A stretch of 64,000 nucleotides of DNA from Paulinella micropora (taxonomy: Eukaryota > Cercozoa > Imbricatea > Euglyphida): the NCBI GenBank assembly GCA_009731375.1, contig BJOX01000189.1, positions 516,821-580,820 of the forward strand. The letters are read 5' to 3'. Under the pieces are notes generated by a model. That model was not told the origin of the DNA, made no database searches, and saw only the letters and a list, made by a program, of their open reading frames with translations. The position numbers were made by a program, and so were the translations under genes. Positions 41,900 through 50,529 of the stretch are shown one piece after another (the stretch's first letter is position 1; every line of letters starts with the position of its first letter).

Positions 41900-42874
41900 C
41901 CGCCCTGTGCGGTTAGCCCTATTAAAGCATTTTCCAATTCCGCAAATGTCATACCAGCGGTTATGTTTAATTCACCTCGTCTGAGTGCTATTGTTTCTTG
42001 AATATATTGAGTAGCTGTTCTGCCTTCCGCATCTACATTTCCTTTTCTAGCACCAAGTGATTTCCACCCTAATTTTTCTGCTAATGGCACTATTTGAATT
42101 TTCCTTCGTTTTTGGTTGCTGGCGAATAGAGCTTGAGCTCGTTCTAAATTCGCTATGAATGCCTTCTGGTCTGATTCCGTTGCCTTCTGTTCTGCTTCGG
42201 CTGTTTTCTGGTCTGCTTCCATTGCTTGCTGTCTTAAATCGTCTTGTCGTCGTTTCGCTTCATCATCCTTCTTTGAAGTTCCTCCGCAAATGCTATGGCT
42301 TCTTCTTCGGTAAAAACATACTCCTTTTGTTTTCCCTTTCTTTTCAATTTATCTTTTGCTTCTTTCAATGCTATACCTCTTTCAATTAAAGCCTCATCAA
42401 TCGCGTTTTGTCTTTTCATTTCTCTTTCAATAAAAGCCAATCTTTGAGCTTGAGAGTTTTCGGTTTGTATGAGTGCGAGTTCATTTCTTTTAGTTTCGGC
42501 TTCTGCTCTTCTATTTCCTTTTGTTGTTCTTTTGCTTCTTTGTCTTTCTTTTCTAGCTCGTGTATTTGCTCATACTTTTCCAGTTTGAGTTTATCTAGCT
42601 GATTATTTACCTGATTGCGGTTCTCGTGTTCAAGACGGTTGAAGTCGGACTTAATTACTTTCTCGCGGGCTTTTTCTTTTCGTTTCCCTCGGGGTTTGTT
42701 CATATATTTCAGAAATAGTTTAACGATTTGAAGTGTTGAAAGGTCATTCGTTTTCTCGCCAAAGTTGAGATATGCTCGTTTGCCTTTCACTTTAATATAT
42801 GGTCGGCCATCTTTAGTTCTGTATATCCTCGGCGGTCGTTGTTTAAGTTTCTTCTTTGGCTTACTTCGCATCAC
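41900..42874 (-). pseudogene. Coiled-coil virion-type protein, copy 2 (3' end cut by gap)
   Basis: Equivalent to 40128-41100: the same KGRPYIKVKGK-type start region, the same frame breaks, and near-identical bases until about 42840. The upstream start then differs (MMRSKPKKKLKQRPPRIYRT against a longer N-terminus in copy 1). The C-terminal end is lost in the gap. Identity in the body with divergence at the start resembles recombination, gene conversion or an assembly artefact. Confidence 0.65.
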
Positions 42875-42933
42875 TACTATTATATTGAGTAAAAAAAATT
42901 AATATAAGATTTTACATCAATCGGGTTAGGGGG

Positions 42934-43245
42934 TTAACGAAATTTGACCGCTCCTCCTCGTTGCTTGCCGTATCCTTGTTTCGCCGCCGCCTTCGCTACA
43001 CGGTCCGCATAAGGAACTCCGACATCGCTCAGAAAGGTAGCACCCCTTGAAATCAATTGGTTCTTCTTGATAAACCTATTAGCATCCATTATCGCTTGTC
43101 CGGCTTTTTTCCAATTTACTTTGCCTCCTGTTTGTTTCTTTTTTCCTTTCTTCTTGTTCTTCGCGCCTCCTGCTTGTGGCATACTGGGATTGTAGCTGAT
43201 ATTGTAACCTGATGGACTACTAATAATCACTGGTGATGTTGGCAT
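42934..43245 (-). CDS. Basic Gly/Lys-rich core (pX-like) protein, copy 2
   Basis: Codes 103 residues from MPTSPVIISSPSGYNIS, the same basic centre, NQLISRGATFLSDVGVPYAD and GYGKQRGGAVKFR tail as copy 1. It lacks the short Pro/Arg insertion of copy 1. Intact. It lies 27 bases from the end of the ATPase gene on the same strand. Confidence 0.65.
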   Translation of the reverse strand: MPTSPVIISSPSGYNISYNPSMPQAGGAKNKKKGKKKQTGGKVNWKKAGQAIMDANRFIKKNQLISRGATFLSDVGVPYADRVAKAAAKQGYGKQRGGAVKFR

Positions 43246-43271
43246 CTATATATAGTTCTGAAAAAAAAAAT

Positions 43272-44477
43272 TTACAAAAACCTTTTGTTAAAATTTTGCC
43301 TCAGTTCGTCCGATACCGCATCCACAAACAAAAAGTTAAACCTCTCTTTGGTCGCCTCGTGATATTTTTCAATGAAGTATTCTAGGTCATAGCCGAGGTC
43401 CAGATGCTTGTATACGAGTTCTATTTTATCAACACTCTGACCTGGAAAAATAAGAAGGTAGTCAAGCTGTTTAATAGCATCAGGTTGTAAGTCGTTTAGG
43501 TATTGGGAGCTCATAATCATCTTTGACTTGTAGTGTCTATTTTTTTTCAACAGGTCGCTTACGGACTTATCCCTCAACCCGCTACCCAAATCATCTAGCA
43601 CGAAAACAACTTCTGGTATGATGTATTTGCTCGGCCTCGGTGGTTTTTCGCCTCCCTCCTGCTTCTTCTTTTCCTCTTTTCCAAAATAAAGAAACTTCGG
43701 CTTTTCTACTTCATCTTTTCCGTCCTGAACAATTTCGCCTTCTTCTTGCTCCTCGTCTGGTTTATTGAGCTTGTTTAACTCGTACTCAATCACACTGTAT
43801 CCGTCCGTTTTCAAATATGTGTATATCGCCATTGGGTTTCCCTTCTTCTTGAAGTGCTTAACCATTTCTTTGTAGATGTGGTCTTTGTGTATCGTGCTGG
43901 CAATAATGACAATCCTTGTTTTTTTGTCAGTCGTTCGTTTCGTCAACAGTGCGGTCGTCTTACCACTCTTCTTGTGAGCGAGAAGAAAAATATTGGCATA
44001 CGGTTCATCAAATAACTTATATCCTTTTGCCAACTTGTCTCCATCTCCGTTTTGCTTTACTGGTCTAACTCGTATATCATTAATTTTTTCCGTCGCTATA
44101 TTTTTATCAACCGAGAATTCTAAACAAATAACAATTCTTCCAGCTAGTTGGTCAGTCTCAATACTGCCATTGTCCGTTTTAAGCACTTTAAAAGTGTATT
44201 GCCCGTCGGTCCAGCCTACTACTCCTAAATTGTAGCTGAGATTTGAAATGTTTGCCGTGGTGCTGTCTGCGAATGTGCCAATAATCCCGATGCGGTCCAT
44301 ATAAAGGATTTTCGTTTTCGTCTCGGCCACATTGTTCATATAGTGGATAAACTTAATATTCATTCTAGTCGGTGTAAAGTCCATTTGAATGTTTTTATCG
44401 AATGTCTTGCTACCATTAACCCCGCCTGGAAAATCATTACTTAGAAAAATAATCTTTTGGTATTTGAAATCAGTCAT
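43272..44477 (-). CDS. Genome-packaging ATPase (FtsK/HerA-like, A32 type)
   Basis: Codes 401 residues, intact. The ATPase core begins near residue 150: ANIFLLAHKKSGKTTALL is the Walker A (about 168-175), and EVVFVLDDLGSG is the Walker B (Asp295-Asp296), followed by MIMSSQYLNDL (sensor-like) and a helical end. A charged insertion (about 235-285, Glu/Lys-rich) lies between them. The first 125 residues form a separate beta-rich region (FTPTRMNIKFIHYMNNV, GVVGWTDGQYTFKVLK), an unusual N-terminal extension for this family. The enzyme pumps viral DNA into the capsid. The downstream genes (core protein, coiled coil, protease, penton, capsid) follow on the same strand. Confidence 0.85.
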   Translation of the reverse strand: MTDFKYQKIIFLSNDFPGGVNGSKTFDKNIQMDFTPTRMNIKFIHYMNNVAETKTKILYMDRIGIIGTFADSTTANISNLSYNLGVVGWTDGQYTFKVLKTDNGSIETDQLAGRIVICLEFSVDKNIATEKINDIRVRPVKQNGDGDKLAKGYKLFDEPYANIFLLAHKKSGKTTALLTKRTTDKKTRIVIIASTIHKDHIYKEMVKHFKKKGNPMAIYTYLKTDGYSVIEYELNKLNKPDEEQEEGEIVQDGKDEVEKPKFLYFGKEEKKKQEGGEKPPRPSKYIIPEVVFVLDDLGSGLRDKSVSDLLKKNRHYKSKMIMSSQYLNDLQPDAIKQLDYLLIFPGQSVDKIELVYKHLDLGYDLEYFIEKYHEATKERFNFLFVDAVSDELRQNFNKRFL

Positions 44478-44493
44478 TTGTGTATAATATATT

Positions 44494-44697
44494 ATGTTAT
44501 TAATATTATTATTTGTGTGTTCTGTGTTAGGTCGGACCGCTTGTGATTTCTATTCACGGGTCAGTGTTAAAAAAAATGAAAGTCGTATATGGTGTATTCA
44601 AAAAGGAATAGAAACCAAATTTAAATGTGTGTATAAGCCTATGAGCGATTGGCGTGTGGGATGGGATGAATTCAGCCTTACCGTTAATCTGTGCTGA
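44494..44697 (+). CDS. Small Cys-containing protein with a signal-peptide-like start
   Basis: Codes 67 residues. MLLILLFVCSVLGRTAC looks like a signal peptide with a cleavage or lipobox-like end. The mature part has five Cys (CDF, WCIQ, KCVYK, NLC) and charged residues. Divergent from the ATPase gene, 16 bases between the two ATGs. No family recognised. Short length and AT-rich context leave real doubt. Confidence 0.4.
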   Translation: MLLILLFVCSVLGRTACDFYSRVSVKKNESRIWCIQKGIETKFKCVYKPMSDWRVGWDEFSLTVNLC

Positions 44698-44745
44698 TGG
44701 TGGTTCATTTTGGTATAAGAGCCATATTTATGAATGTAATGATAT

Positions 44746-44969
44746 TTAATCCAACCACTCCGCCCACGGTTCAGAATAAGATATTTTTTCTGGTTTATTT
44801 TCTGCCGTTATACACAACAAACAATATTTCTGTTTATTCATATGAACACATACCACATTATTAACATTCTTTTTTTTGCGACAGGTATCACATTCCTTAC
44901 ACAATTTCCATGTTTTGCTTATAAAAATATGGGTGGATAGAAGGTTTTACAAGATTGACAATACTTCAT
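44746..44969 (-). pseudogene. Small zinc-ribbon-like protein with one frame break
   Basis: ATG 44969 gives MKYCQSCKTFYPP; a TAA then follows in that frame (near 44922). One base out of frame the sequence continues SKTWKLCKECDTCRKKK and VVCVHMNKQKYCLLC to a TAA at 44746. Three Cys-x2-Cys pairs, CQSC, CKEC and CLLC, a further CDTC and one His fit a zinc-binding protein interrupted by a single indel in an A/T run. No other annotation of this stretch is likely. Function unknown. Confidence 0.55.
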
Positions 44970-44998
44970 TTTATATATCATTCATTTTATTTTTTAAT

Positions 44999-45265
44999 TT
45001 ACTTTTTGGACGAAGAAGGCGATGGAAGGCATATCCCAATGAGTAAGGTCAAAATTCCGACATAAGTGTTGGCTACCTCACACGGTAAGTTCTTTTCAGA
45101 AAGCCTCACGATACAAAGGGTTATTCCCACCCGTTCACCCCACCGATATCCCATTTCCTCTACAAACCGTTGAGCCTCCTCATCCATCTTATATTCCACT
45201 CCCTCTATCTGTCCCAACCTCTTTTCCTCCTCCGATATCCCCATCCTTACCTCCCGTCTGCTCAT
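44999..45265 (-). CDS. Small protein with C-terminal hydrophobic segment
   Basis: Codes 88 residues from MSRREVRMGISEEEKRLG; an amphipathic, charged first half and a hydrophobic run (TYVGILTLLIGICLPS) near the end. Upstream, at 45283-45292, is a copy of the CCTAAAGTAG motif found before the two genes to its right, so the three probably form one expression group. No family recognised. Confidence 0.45.
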   Translation of the reverse strand: MSRREVRMGISEEEKRLGQIEGVEYKMDEEAQRFVEEMGYRWGERVGITLCIVRLSEKNLPCEVANTYVGILTLLIGICLPSPSSSKK

Positions 45266-45320
45266 CCGATGCCGTATTCTGTCCTAAAGTAGAAGTATGT
45301 ATCGTGTTTCCTAATGTCCC

Positions 45321-45852
45321 TCACTCCCCCTTCTTAGCCTTCTTAGGAGGTTGTTCCTCCTGCTTGTGCATTCCCCATTCCTTTTTTCGTTTCTCCCGCT
45401 CCCCAGCCTTCCTGGGCCCTTCATATTCCCGTCTTTCCCGTTTGAAAGCCTCCCTTGACTCCCTGAACTGTCTCCGTATTTCCCTCGCCCCTTGGTTCCA
45501 CACGTATCGTGCCTGCCTCATCTCAGCCAACATCAAAGCCGAAATTTTTCTCTGCCTTGACCATTGCCTCCCGTCTTCTTTCTAACTCATGAGGGCAGAC
45601 CTCCCTTCTCTTTGCCCATTCTAGCAGCTTTTCCCGAAATGTTTCATATTCCTCCGCTGTTGCTACCACCTCCTTGTAAACATCCTTGCCTATTCGTATT
45701 TCCCCCTTTACCCACATCCCCTTTTCCCCCTCCTCAGTCTCCTCTTCCCATGCCCTTCTCCAAAACTCCGGTGTCTCCTCCTCCCTCTTCTCCTTGTCTG
45801 CCTCCTTGTCCCCGTCCCCCTTTTCCTCCTTGCCTGTCTTTTTCCTCTCCAT
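45321..45852 (-). CDS. Charged ORF pair A (two overlapping frames), paralogue of 45902-46382
   Basis: Frame 1 (45852-45523) starts MERKKTGKEEKGDG, with a W-rich centre (FWRRAWEEE), then GEIRIGKDVYKEV and a helical end. It stops at TGA in a TGATGTTGGCTGA context. Frame 2 (from ATG 45533 to 45321) is one base ahead, MLAEMRQARYVWNQGAREI ... KKAKKGE, basic and helical. The parallel arrangement in the neighbouring paralogue suggests one protein needing a +1 shift, or two cistrons. The CCTAAAGTAGGG motif lies 6 bases before the ATG. No family recognised. Confidence 0.45.
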
Positions 45853-45901
45853 TGAGACCTAAAGTAGGGTGCAATCAGAGGTGCTCCGCTCCTCTACCAT
45901 C

Positions 45902-46382
45902 CTATGACAAGTAGTTAGTTCGTTGCCGCTTGTTTTTGCCACGTTCCTCCATTACTTCCTCCTCATCAGGGTTAAACGCCAATGACTTAAGCACCCGAGA
46001 AGCTTGATCATATCGAGTTTTCAAGTATCTCCGACTATCTCGCCAAACCCCACAAGGTCTCGTACATCTGTTTGTCCATCCCCGCCTCTTCTTCCAATTC
46101 CTCAATCCTTCTCTGTCTTTCATCCCCTTCCTCCAAAGCCTTGATCCTCTCCTTACATGCCTTGTATAGCTTCCACGTGTCTTCCACTTGAATATATATG
46201 TTTCTTCCAATACGTATCTCATCCTCGTTCCATAGTTCCGACTTCGGAAAATCCTCCTCCAGATATGCCTCTTTCCAATAGCTCTTCTTCTCTTGATCCC
46301 CTTTGTCCCCATCCTTCCTTCCTCTCTTTTCTTGTCTCTCCCCCTTTCCACCATCTTCTTTCCTCTCATCTATCGAATCCAT
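45902..46382 (-). CDS. Charged ORF pair B (two overlapping frames), paralogue of 45321-45852
   Basis: Frame 1 runs from ATG 46382 (MDSIDERKEDGGKGERQEKR) through DEIRIGRNIYIQVEDTWKLY to TAG near 46035 (ETLWGLAR). One base ahead, the other frame continues SRRYLKTRYDQASRVLKSLA to a basic end (KNKRQRTNYLS) at 45902. It has no ATG of its own at the junction, unlike pair A. Shared features with pair A: acidic/basic N-terminus, EIRIG(K/R)-x-(V/I)Y, helical end, then a basic (R/K)-x4-RY tail in the +1 frame. CCTAAAGTAGGG lies 16 bases upstream. Confidence 0.45.
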
Positions 46383-46410
46383 ACTGATGTCGAACACCTA
46401 AAGTAGGGCA

Positions 46411-48060
46411 TAAATTCTCATGCTCTGCTTTCCCCATACCACAGTAGTCCCCTCTTCCATTCCTCCTACAATCCGTTCAAGTGCTCTCTATCTCTCTAGA
46501 CTCTCTTCACGTTCCCCGCAGCCTCTTTGTTCCAAAACCTCAACTCCTTCAAGTTCCCCTGTCATCCGCTACGCACTTCTGTTCCTCAACACCGCGTTCT
46601 CTGTCACTTAGAACGTCAAAAATCATGATATGGCCGAAACCGGCAATAGTTCACCACTTTGAAAAGCCCGCAAAGAGCCCCCAAATCTCTCCCTTCGAGT
46701 TGGCGTGTCCTCAGCGCTTTTCGTCCGCTATACCCGCTGCTTTTGTTGTCCTCTTTTTGCGCCATGATGGCGTCGACTTACCCCCTTCGAAAACCCCCCT
46801 TATCTTTGGAATTCCGAGCTTTTTTCAAGTTCCCTGTGTAGTCCTCCACCCCTATTCCCATTCCCTCGGGTGGCAGCCTTCCTGCTTACCCTCTTGTTGC
46901 GAAAAATCGTTCCCTCTTGTTGCGAAAAATCGTTCCCTTGCGCATAAAATCCTCTTGTTTTTGCCTCATTTCCCATACACCCAAACCCAAGTCAACATAA
47001 CATCTGCGTTTTCAAGCCCCAAAACCCATCAGAACCCATCAGAAACATCACAAAATATCAACACACACTGAAGCACGTGAATCATATATATCCGAGTGGT
47101 TTCCTCACATGTTTGCCAAGGTTTGTGAGGAGTGGGTGTCCCTTTCTCATAGCAATGCGTCACAGCAACCCTTGTCATATCTTTCAACAGACCGAAAACG
47201 ACATGCTCTTTCTGCAAAACCATACCCCATAGTTCCCCTTACATGCCCCTGCATCCAGAAACCCACGCCCGACACCCACACCACATGAAACCCTTGTTTG
47301 TGCACCCTGAGCTGTCAGATGTCAGACCCAAAAACGCCTGTCTGTCAGCAACCAAAGCCCAACTCACAAACAGATCATAAGTAGCCCTGCAACTCAAGAA
47401 AATCATTGCACATACCCGTTTGCATGCCCCTAGACCCAAAACAACTCAAGAAAGAGCATACTCGGAACCCCAGGAAGCGCATCAGAAAAATTCCCCCCTC
47501 TCCCATCATTTTTCTCTCGATGTCTCTTTCTCAACAGAAAATTTCCGAGAAACAGAGGAAATTTCCATACCCCGTTTATTGTATTAGCGACTCCAGATTG
47601 TTACGATAGTAGGATGTTTAATAAACAGATAACTCTTACTAACGATATGAAGACTGAGGAATACCTAAAGTAGGGACTCCGTAATCTCCAGACCAAGGAT
47701 TAACCGACAGACCGGAACGATCAGTATTGCTATTATATACCGGGTGGGCCGGCATAATAATTATTTAATACTTGCCACTTTTTTTTACGCAAACAATTTT
47801 AATAAAATAAGAAAATACTTGCGACCATTTAGTAGGGATAAGGCACGGTGGGAAGCGTAGATAGATTTTATTAATATGTTTTTTTGCTTCCGGCCACTCA
47901 GCTCTATGACTGACAAGTAATCTATTAAAACAGTGCTTGCGTAAAAGAGATAGATAGATAGATAGATAGATAGGTAGGTAGGTAAGTAGATAGAAGGAAC
48001 GGCACCGGTTGCTCGGATATGCCCTGGCCGCGCACAGAGCGAGCCTGAGTGTCCACCCTT
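46411..48060. other. Stretch without a supported gene
   Basis: Pyrimidine-rich sequence on the plus strand with no family-like ORF. A 24-bp direct repeat (CCCTCTTGTTGCGAAAAATC, 46889-46935) occurs twice. CCTAAAGTAGGG at 47664 is an orphan copy of the motif described at 45.3-46.4 kb. A short GATA/GGTA array at 47951-47994 lies next to the end of the RAP gene. Confidence 0.5.
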
Positions 48061-48066
48061 CAAGGA

Positions 48067-50529
48067 CTAGCGCACCTCCAGGAGCTTTTGCCTCATGTAA
48101 GACCCTCTTTCCGACGGCCCGAGAGCATCCCATTCAAAAAAGGGCACCGAGACCACCCGCCAGCCCATCGCCCGCAACAGGCGCTGCTTGCACAACGTGA
48201 TGCTGTTGTATCTCGGTTTGCTGCTTGCCAGAGTAGCTGTCACAAAATGAGTGGGCCCGTCCACCTCGATGACGAGCTTGTGCTCATTCAAGCAGATGTC
48301 CTCGCAAAGGCCGCTTGCATTTTTCTCGTTGTCGTGGGGCAACCCTTCAGCCCGCAGCACACTGGACACCTCTTTGTGCAACCTTGAACTTTCGACTGGC
48401 TCGCTCATCAAGCTCAACTTGCAAGCGTCAGCCAGACTGGCGGGTAGTGCAAGGCCCAAAGACGGATGCTCCCAACGAAGCGAAAGATGCACGTAATGCA
48501 GCTGGCGCATTTCCACCGGATTCAACATCACCCTAGATTTAAGAAGTTGGGCAATCAAGCTGGAAAACAACGCTGGATCCACCCGGTCAAGCACGACGCA
48601 CGCATGCAAAGTGTTCACAATCTCCTGCGCCTTGAACGAGTCCGCTTTCTTCAACGCCTCACCACACAACGTCCTCAGCACTGCTTCCCCTGGCTGATGA
48701 TCGAGCTTTGCAAACGCGTTCAAAGTGTTCGCAATCTCCTGCGCCTTGAACGAGTCCGCTTTCTTCAACGCCTCACCACACAACGTCCTCAGCACTGCTT
48801 CGCCTGGCTGATGATCGAGCTTTGCAAACGCGTTCAAAGTGTTCGCAATATTCTGCGCACTGAACGAGTCCGCTTTCTTCAGCATCTCACCACACAACGT
48901 CCTCAGCACTGCTTCGCCTGGCTGATGATCGAGATTTGCAAACGCGTTCAAAGTGTTCGCAATCGCCTGCGCAGTGAACGAGTCCGCTTTCTTCAGCGCC
49001 TCACCACACAAAGCCCTCAGCACTGCTTCCCCTGGCTGATGATTGAGCTTTGCAAACGCGTTCAAAGTGTTCGCAATCTCCTGCGCCTTGAACGAGTCCG
49101 CTTTCTTCAACGCCTCACCACACAACGTCCTCAGCACTGCTTCCCCTGGCTGATGACCGAGCTTTGCAAACGCGTTCAGAGTGTTCGCAATCTCCTGCGC
49201 AGTGAACGAGTCCGCTTTCTTCAGCGCCTCACCACACAACGTCCTCAGCACTGCTTCGCCTGGGTGATGATCGAGCTTTGCAAACGCGTTCAAAGTGTTC
49301 GCAATATTCTGCGCCTTGAACAAATTCGCTTTCTTCAACGCCTCAGCACACAACGTCCTCAGCACTGCTTTCCCTGGCTCATGATCGAGCTTTGCAAATG
49401 CGTTCAAAGTGTTCGCAATCGCCTGCGCAGTGAACGAGTCCGCTTTCTTCAGCGCCTCACCACACAAAGCCCTCAGCACTGCTTCGCCTGGGTGATGATC
49501 GAGATTTGCAAACGCGTTCAAAGTGTTCGCAATCGCCTGCGCCTTGAACAAATTCGCTTTCTTCAACGCCTCACCACACAACGTCCTCAGCACTGCTTCC
49601 CCTGGCTGATGATCGAGCTTTGCAAATGCGTTCAGAGTGTTCGCAATCGCCTGCGCATTGAACGAGTCCGCTTTCTTCAGCGCCTCACCACACAAAGTCC
49701 TCAGCACTGCTTCCCCTGGCTGATGATCGAGCTTCGCAAACGCGTTCAAAGTGTTCGCAAGCCCCTGCGCAGTGAACGAGTCCGCTTTCTTCAGCGCCTC
49801 ACCACACAAAGCCCTCAGCACTGCTTCCCCTGGCTGATGATCGAGCTTCGCAAACGCGTTCAAAGTGTTCGCAATCGCCTGCGCATCGAACCAGTCCGCT
49901 TTCTTCAGCGCCTCACCACACAACGTCCTTAGCACTGCTTCCCCAGGGTTGTACTGGAGATTCGTCATGCTGTTGAGAATGTTCGCTATCGCCTGGGCAT
50001 CTAAAGACGCCGCCTTCTGCTGTGCGACCTTGCCGAGCTCTTCCAAAAACTCAAGGTCGCCCACTTTCGAGTCCCGTGCCCCCAACCAGACGTTGGACAG
50101 GTCTTTGCCTCGCAACGAAGGGAGCTGCAGCCTGAGGGCGGCCACGAGGTCGACAAAGGCAGGGTCGGAACGCGAGAGCTTTGTGAGGGGTCGCTGCTGG
50201 CCTCGCACTGCCTTGCCAAGAAGAAAGAAGGCTGTCACCGCGTGGCTGACCTCAAGCTTGCCTGAGCTCCAGAGTTCCAGAATCTCTTCGGCGGACTTCC
50301 CTCGCAAGTCAATCATCACGCGTTTGGGTTTAGGTACGCTTGCACGTCTAGATGACAGCGAGCGCTGAGGTAGGGAGGCAGCGGAGACTGGAAAGCGGGA
50401 GTGCAAGGAGTACGTGTGGGACGACCGCAGCCAAAAGGCGCTTGCAACGCGGAAGCTGCGCATGGCAATCCTACCTCGCACAGAACAGACCCAAGCATAG
50501 CGAACCAAAACCAGCAGCTCCCACAACAT
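48067..50529 (-). CDS. OPR-type repeat protein with RAP domain (organelle RNA-binding)
   Basis: Codes 820 residues without a break. Met at 50460 (MRSFRVASAFWLRSSHTYSL) starts an Arg/Ser-rich, acidic-free stretch typical of an organelle transit peptide, so that start is more likely than the first ATG. After a 100-residue spacer come 12 full repeats and one partial repeat of 38 residues (114 bp, about 49990-48570), each with AQ-x-IANTLNAFAKL and PGEAVLRTLCGEALKK. Thirty-eight residues is the length of octotricopeptide (OPR) repeats. The C-terminus has HKLVIEVDGPTHF, KQRLLRAMGW and VVSVPFFEWD, the RAP domain. Such proteins act in mitochondrial or plastid RNA maturation or translation. The repeats are nearly identical except at a few positions, showing recent expansion. 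Confidence 0.85.
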   Translation of the reverse strand: MLWELLVLVRYAWVCSVRGRIAMRSFRVASAFWLRSSHTYSLHSRFPVSAASLPQRSLSSRRASVPKPKRVMIDLRGKSAEEILELWSSGKLEVSHAVTAFFLLGKAVRGQQRPLTKLSRSDPAFVDLVAALRLQLPSLRGKDLSNVWLGARDSKVGDLEFLEELGKVAQQKAASLDAQAIANILNSMTNLQYNPGEAVLRTLCGEALKKADWFDAQAIANTLNAFAKLDHQPGEAVLRALCGEALKKADSFTAQGLANTLNAFAKLDHQPGEAVLRTLCGEALKKADSFNAQAIANTLNAFAKLDHQPGEAVLRTLCGEALKKANLFKAQAIANTLNAFANLDHHPGEAVLRALCGEALKKADSFTAQAIANTLNAFAKLDHEPGKAVLRTLCAEALKKANLFKAQNIANTLNAFAKLDHHPGEAVLRTLCGEALKKADSFTAQEIANTLNAFAKLGHQPGEAVLRTLCGEALKKADSFKAQEIANTLNAFAKLNHQPGEAVLRALCGEALKKADSFTAQAIANTLNAFANLDHQPGEAVLRTLCGEMLKKADSFSAQNIANTLNAFAKLDHQPGEAVLRTLCGEALKKADSFKAQEIANTLNAFAKLDHQPGEAVLRTLCGEALKKADSFKAQEIVNTLHACVVLDRVDPALFSSLIAQLLKSRVMLNPVEMRQLHYVHLSLRWEHPSLGLALPASLADACKLSLMSEPVESSRLHKEVSSVLRAEGLPHDNEKNASGLCEDICLNEHKLVIEVDGPTHFVTATLASSKPRYNSITLCKQRLLRAMGWRVVSVPFFEWDALGPSERGSYMRQKLLEVR
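48570..49990 (-). repeat. 114-bp coding tandem repeat inside the RAP gene
   Basis: TTCAAAGTGTTCGCAAT and neighbouring bases recur every 114 bases about 13 times. Copies differ mainly at codons 3-5, 8 and 22 of the unit, and many share identical third positions, which points to recent duplication or gene conversion. Confidence 0.95.

Larger units (their letters stand above)
25874..47675. mobile_element. Integrated Polinton-like virus (provirus, partly decayed)
   Basis: The core is unmistakable. It has an rve-type integrase, a family B polymerase fragment with KxxxNSxYG and DTDS motifs, major and minor capsid proteins, an adenain-like protease and a packaging ATPase. Fibre, lipase and core-protein genes are added. 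Structural genes are grouped on the minus strand (35.5-44.5 kb); polymerase and fibre are on the plus strand. The region is AT-rich against its flanks, and genes are compact without introns. I did not find matching terminal inverted repeats. The left end is placed at a G-rich direct-repeat block. The right end is uncertain: 44.5 kb after the ATPase, or about 47.68 kb if the 45-46.4 kb ORFs belong. A gap at 41870-41899 separates two copies of one segment. Confidence 0.85.
45283..47675 (-). promoter_or_regulatory. Recurring CCCTACTTTAGGT motif before minus-strand ORFs
   Basis: On the minus strand CCCTACTTTAGGT occurs at 45857-45869, 46398-46410 and 47663-47675, and a shorter TACTTTAGG at 45283-45292. 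Three lie 5-18 bases before an ATG. The fourth (47663) has no evident gene after it. Identity of 12-13 bases in unrelated surroundings suggests a promoter or 5' leader element. Confidence 0.6.

Noticed and set aside
46420-47609. Several plus-strand frames of 60-196 codons
   Set aside because: Pyrimidine-rich low-complexity sequence with Pro/Ser-rich translations and no support from motifs or neighbours.
48466-49932. 488-codon plus-strand frame with QRLTTQRPQHCF repeats
   Set aside because: It is the opposite-strand shadow of the 114-bp repeats of the RAP gene, stop-free because the repeat length is a multiple of three.
48570-49990. CRISPR array
   Set aside because: Regular 114-bp spacing comes from a coding repeat; there are no unique spacers, and the genome is eukaryotic.
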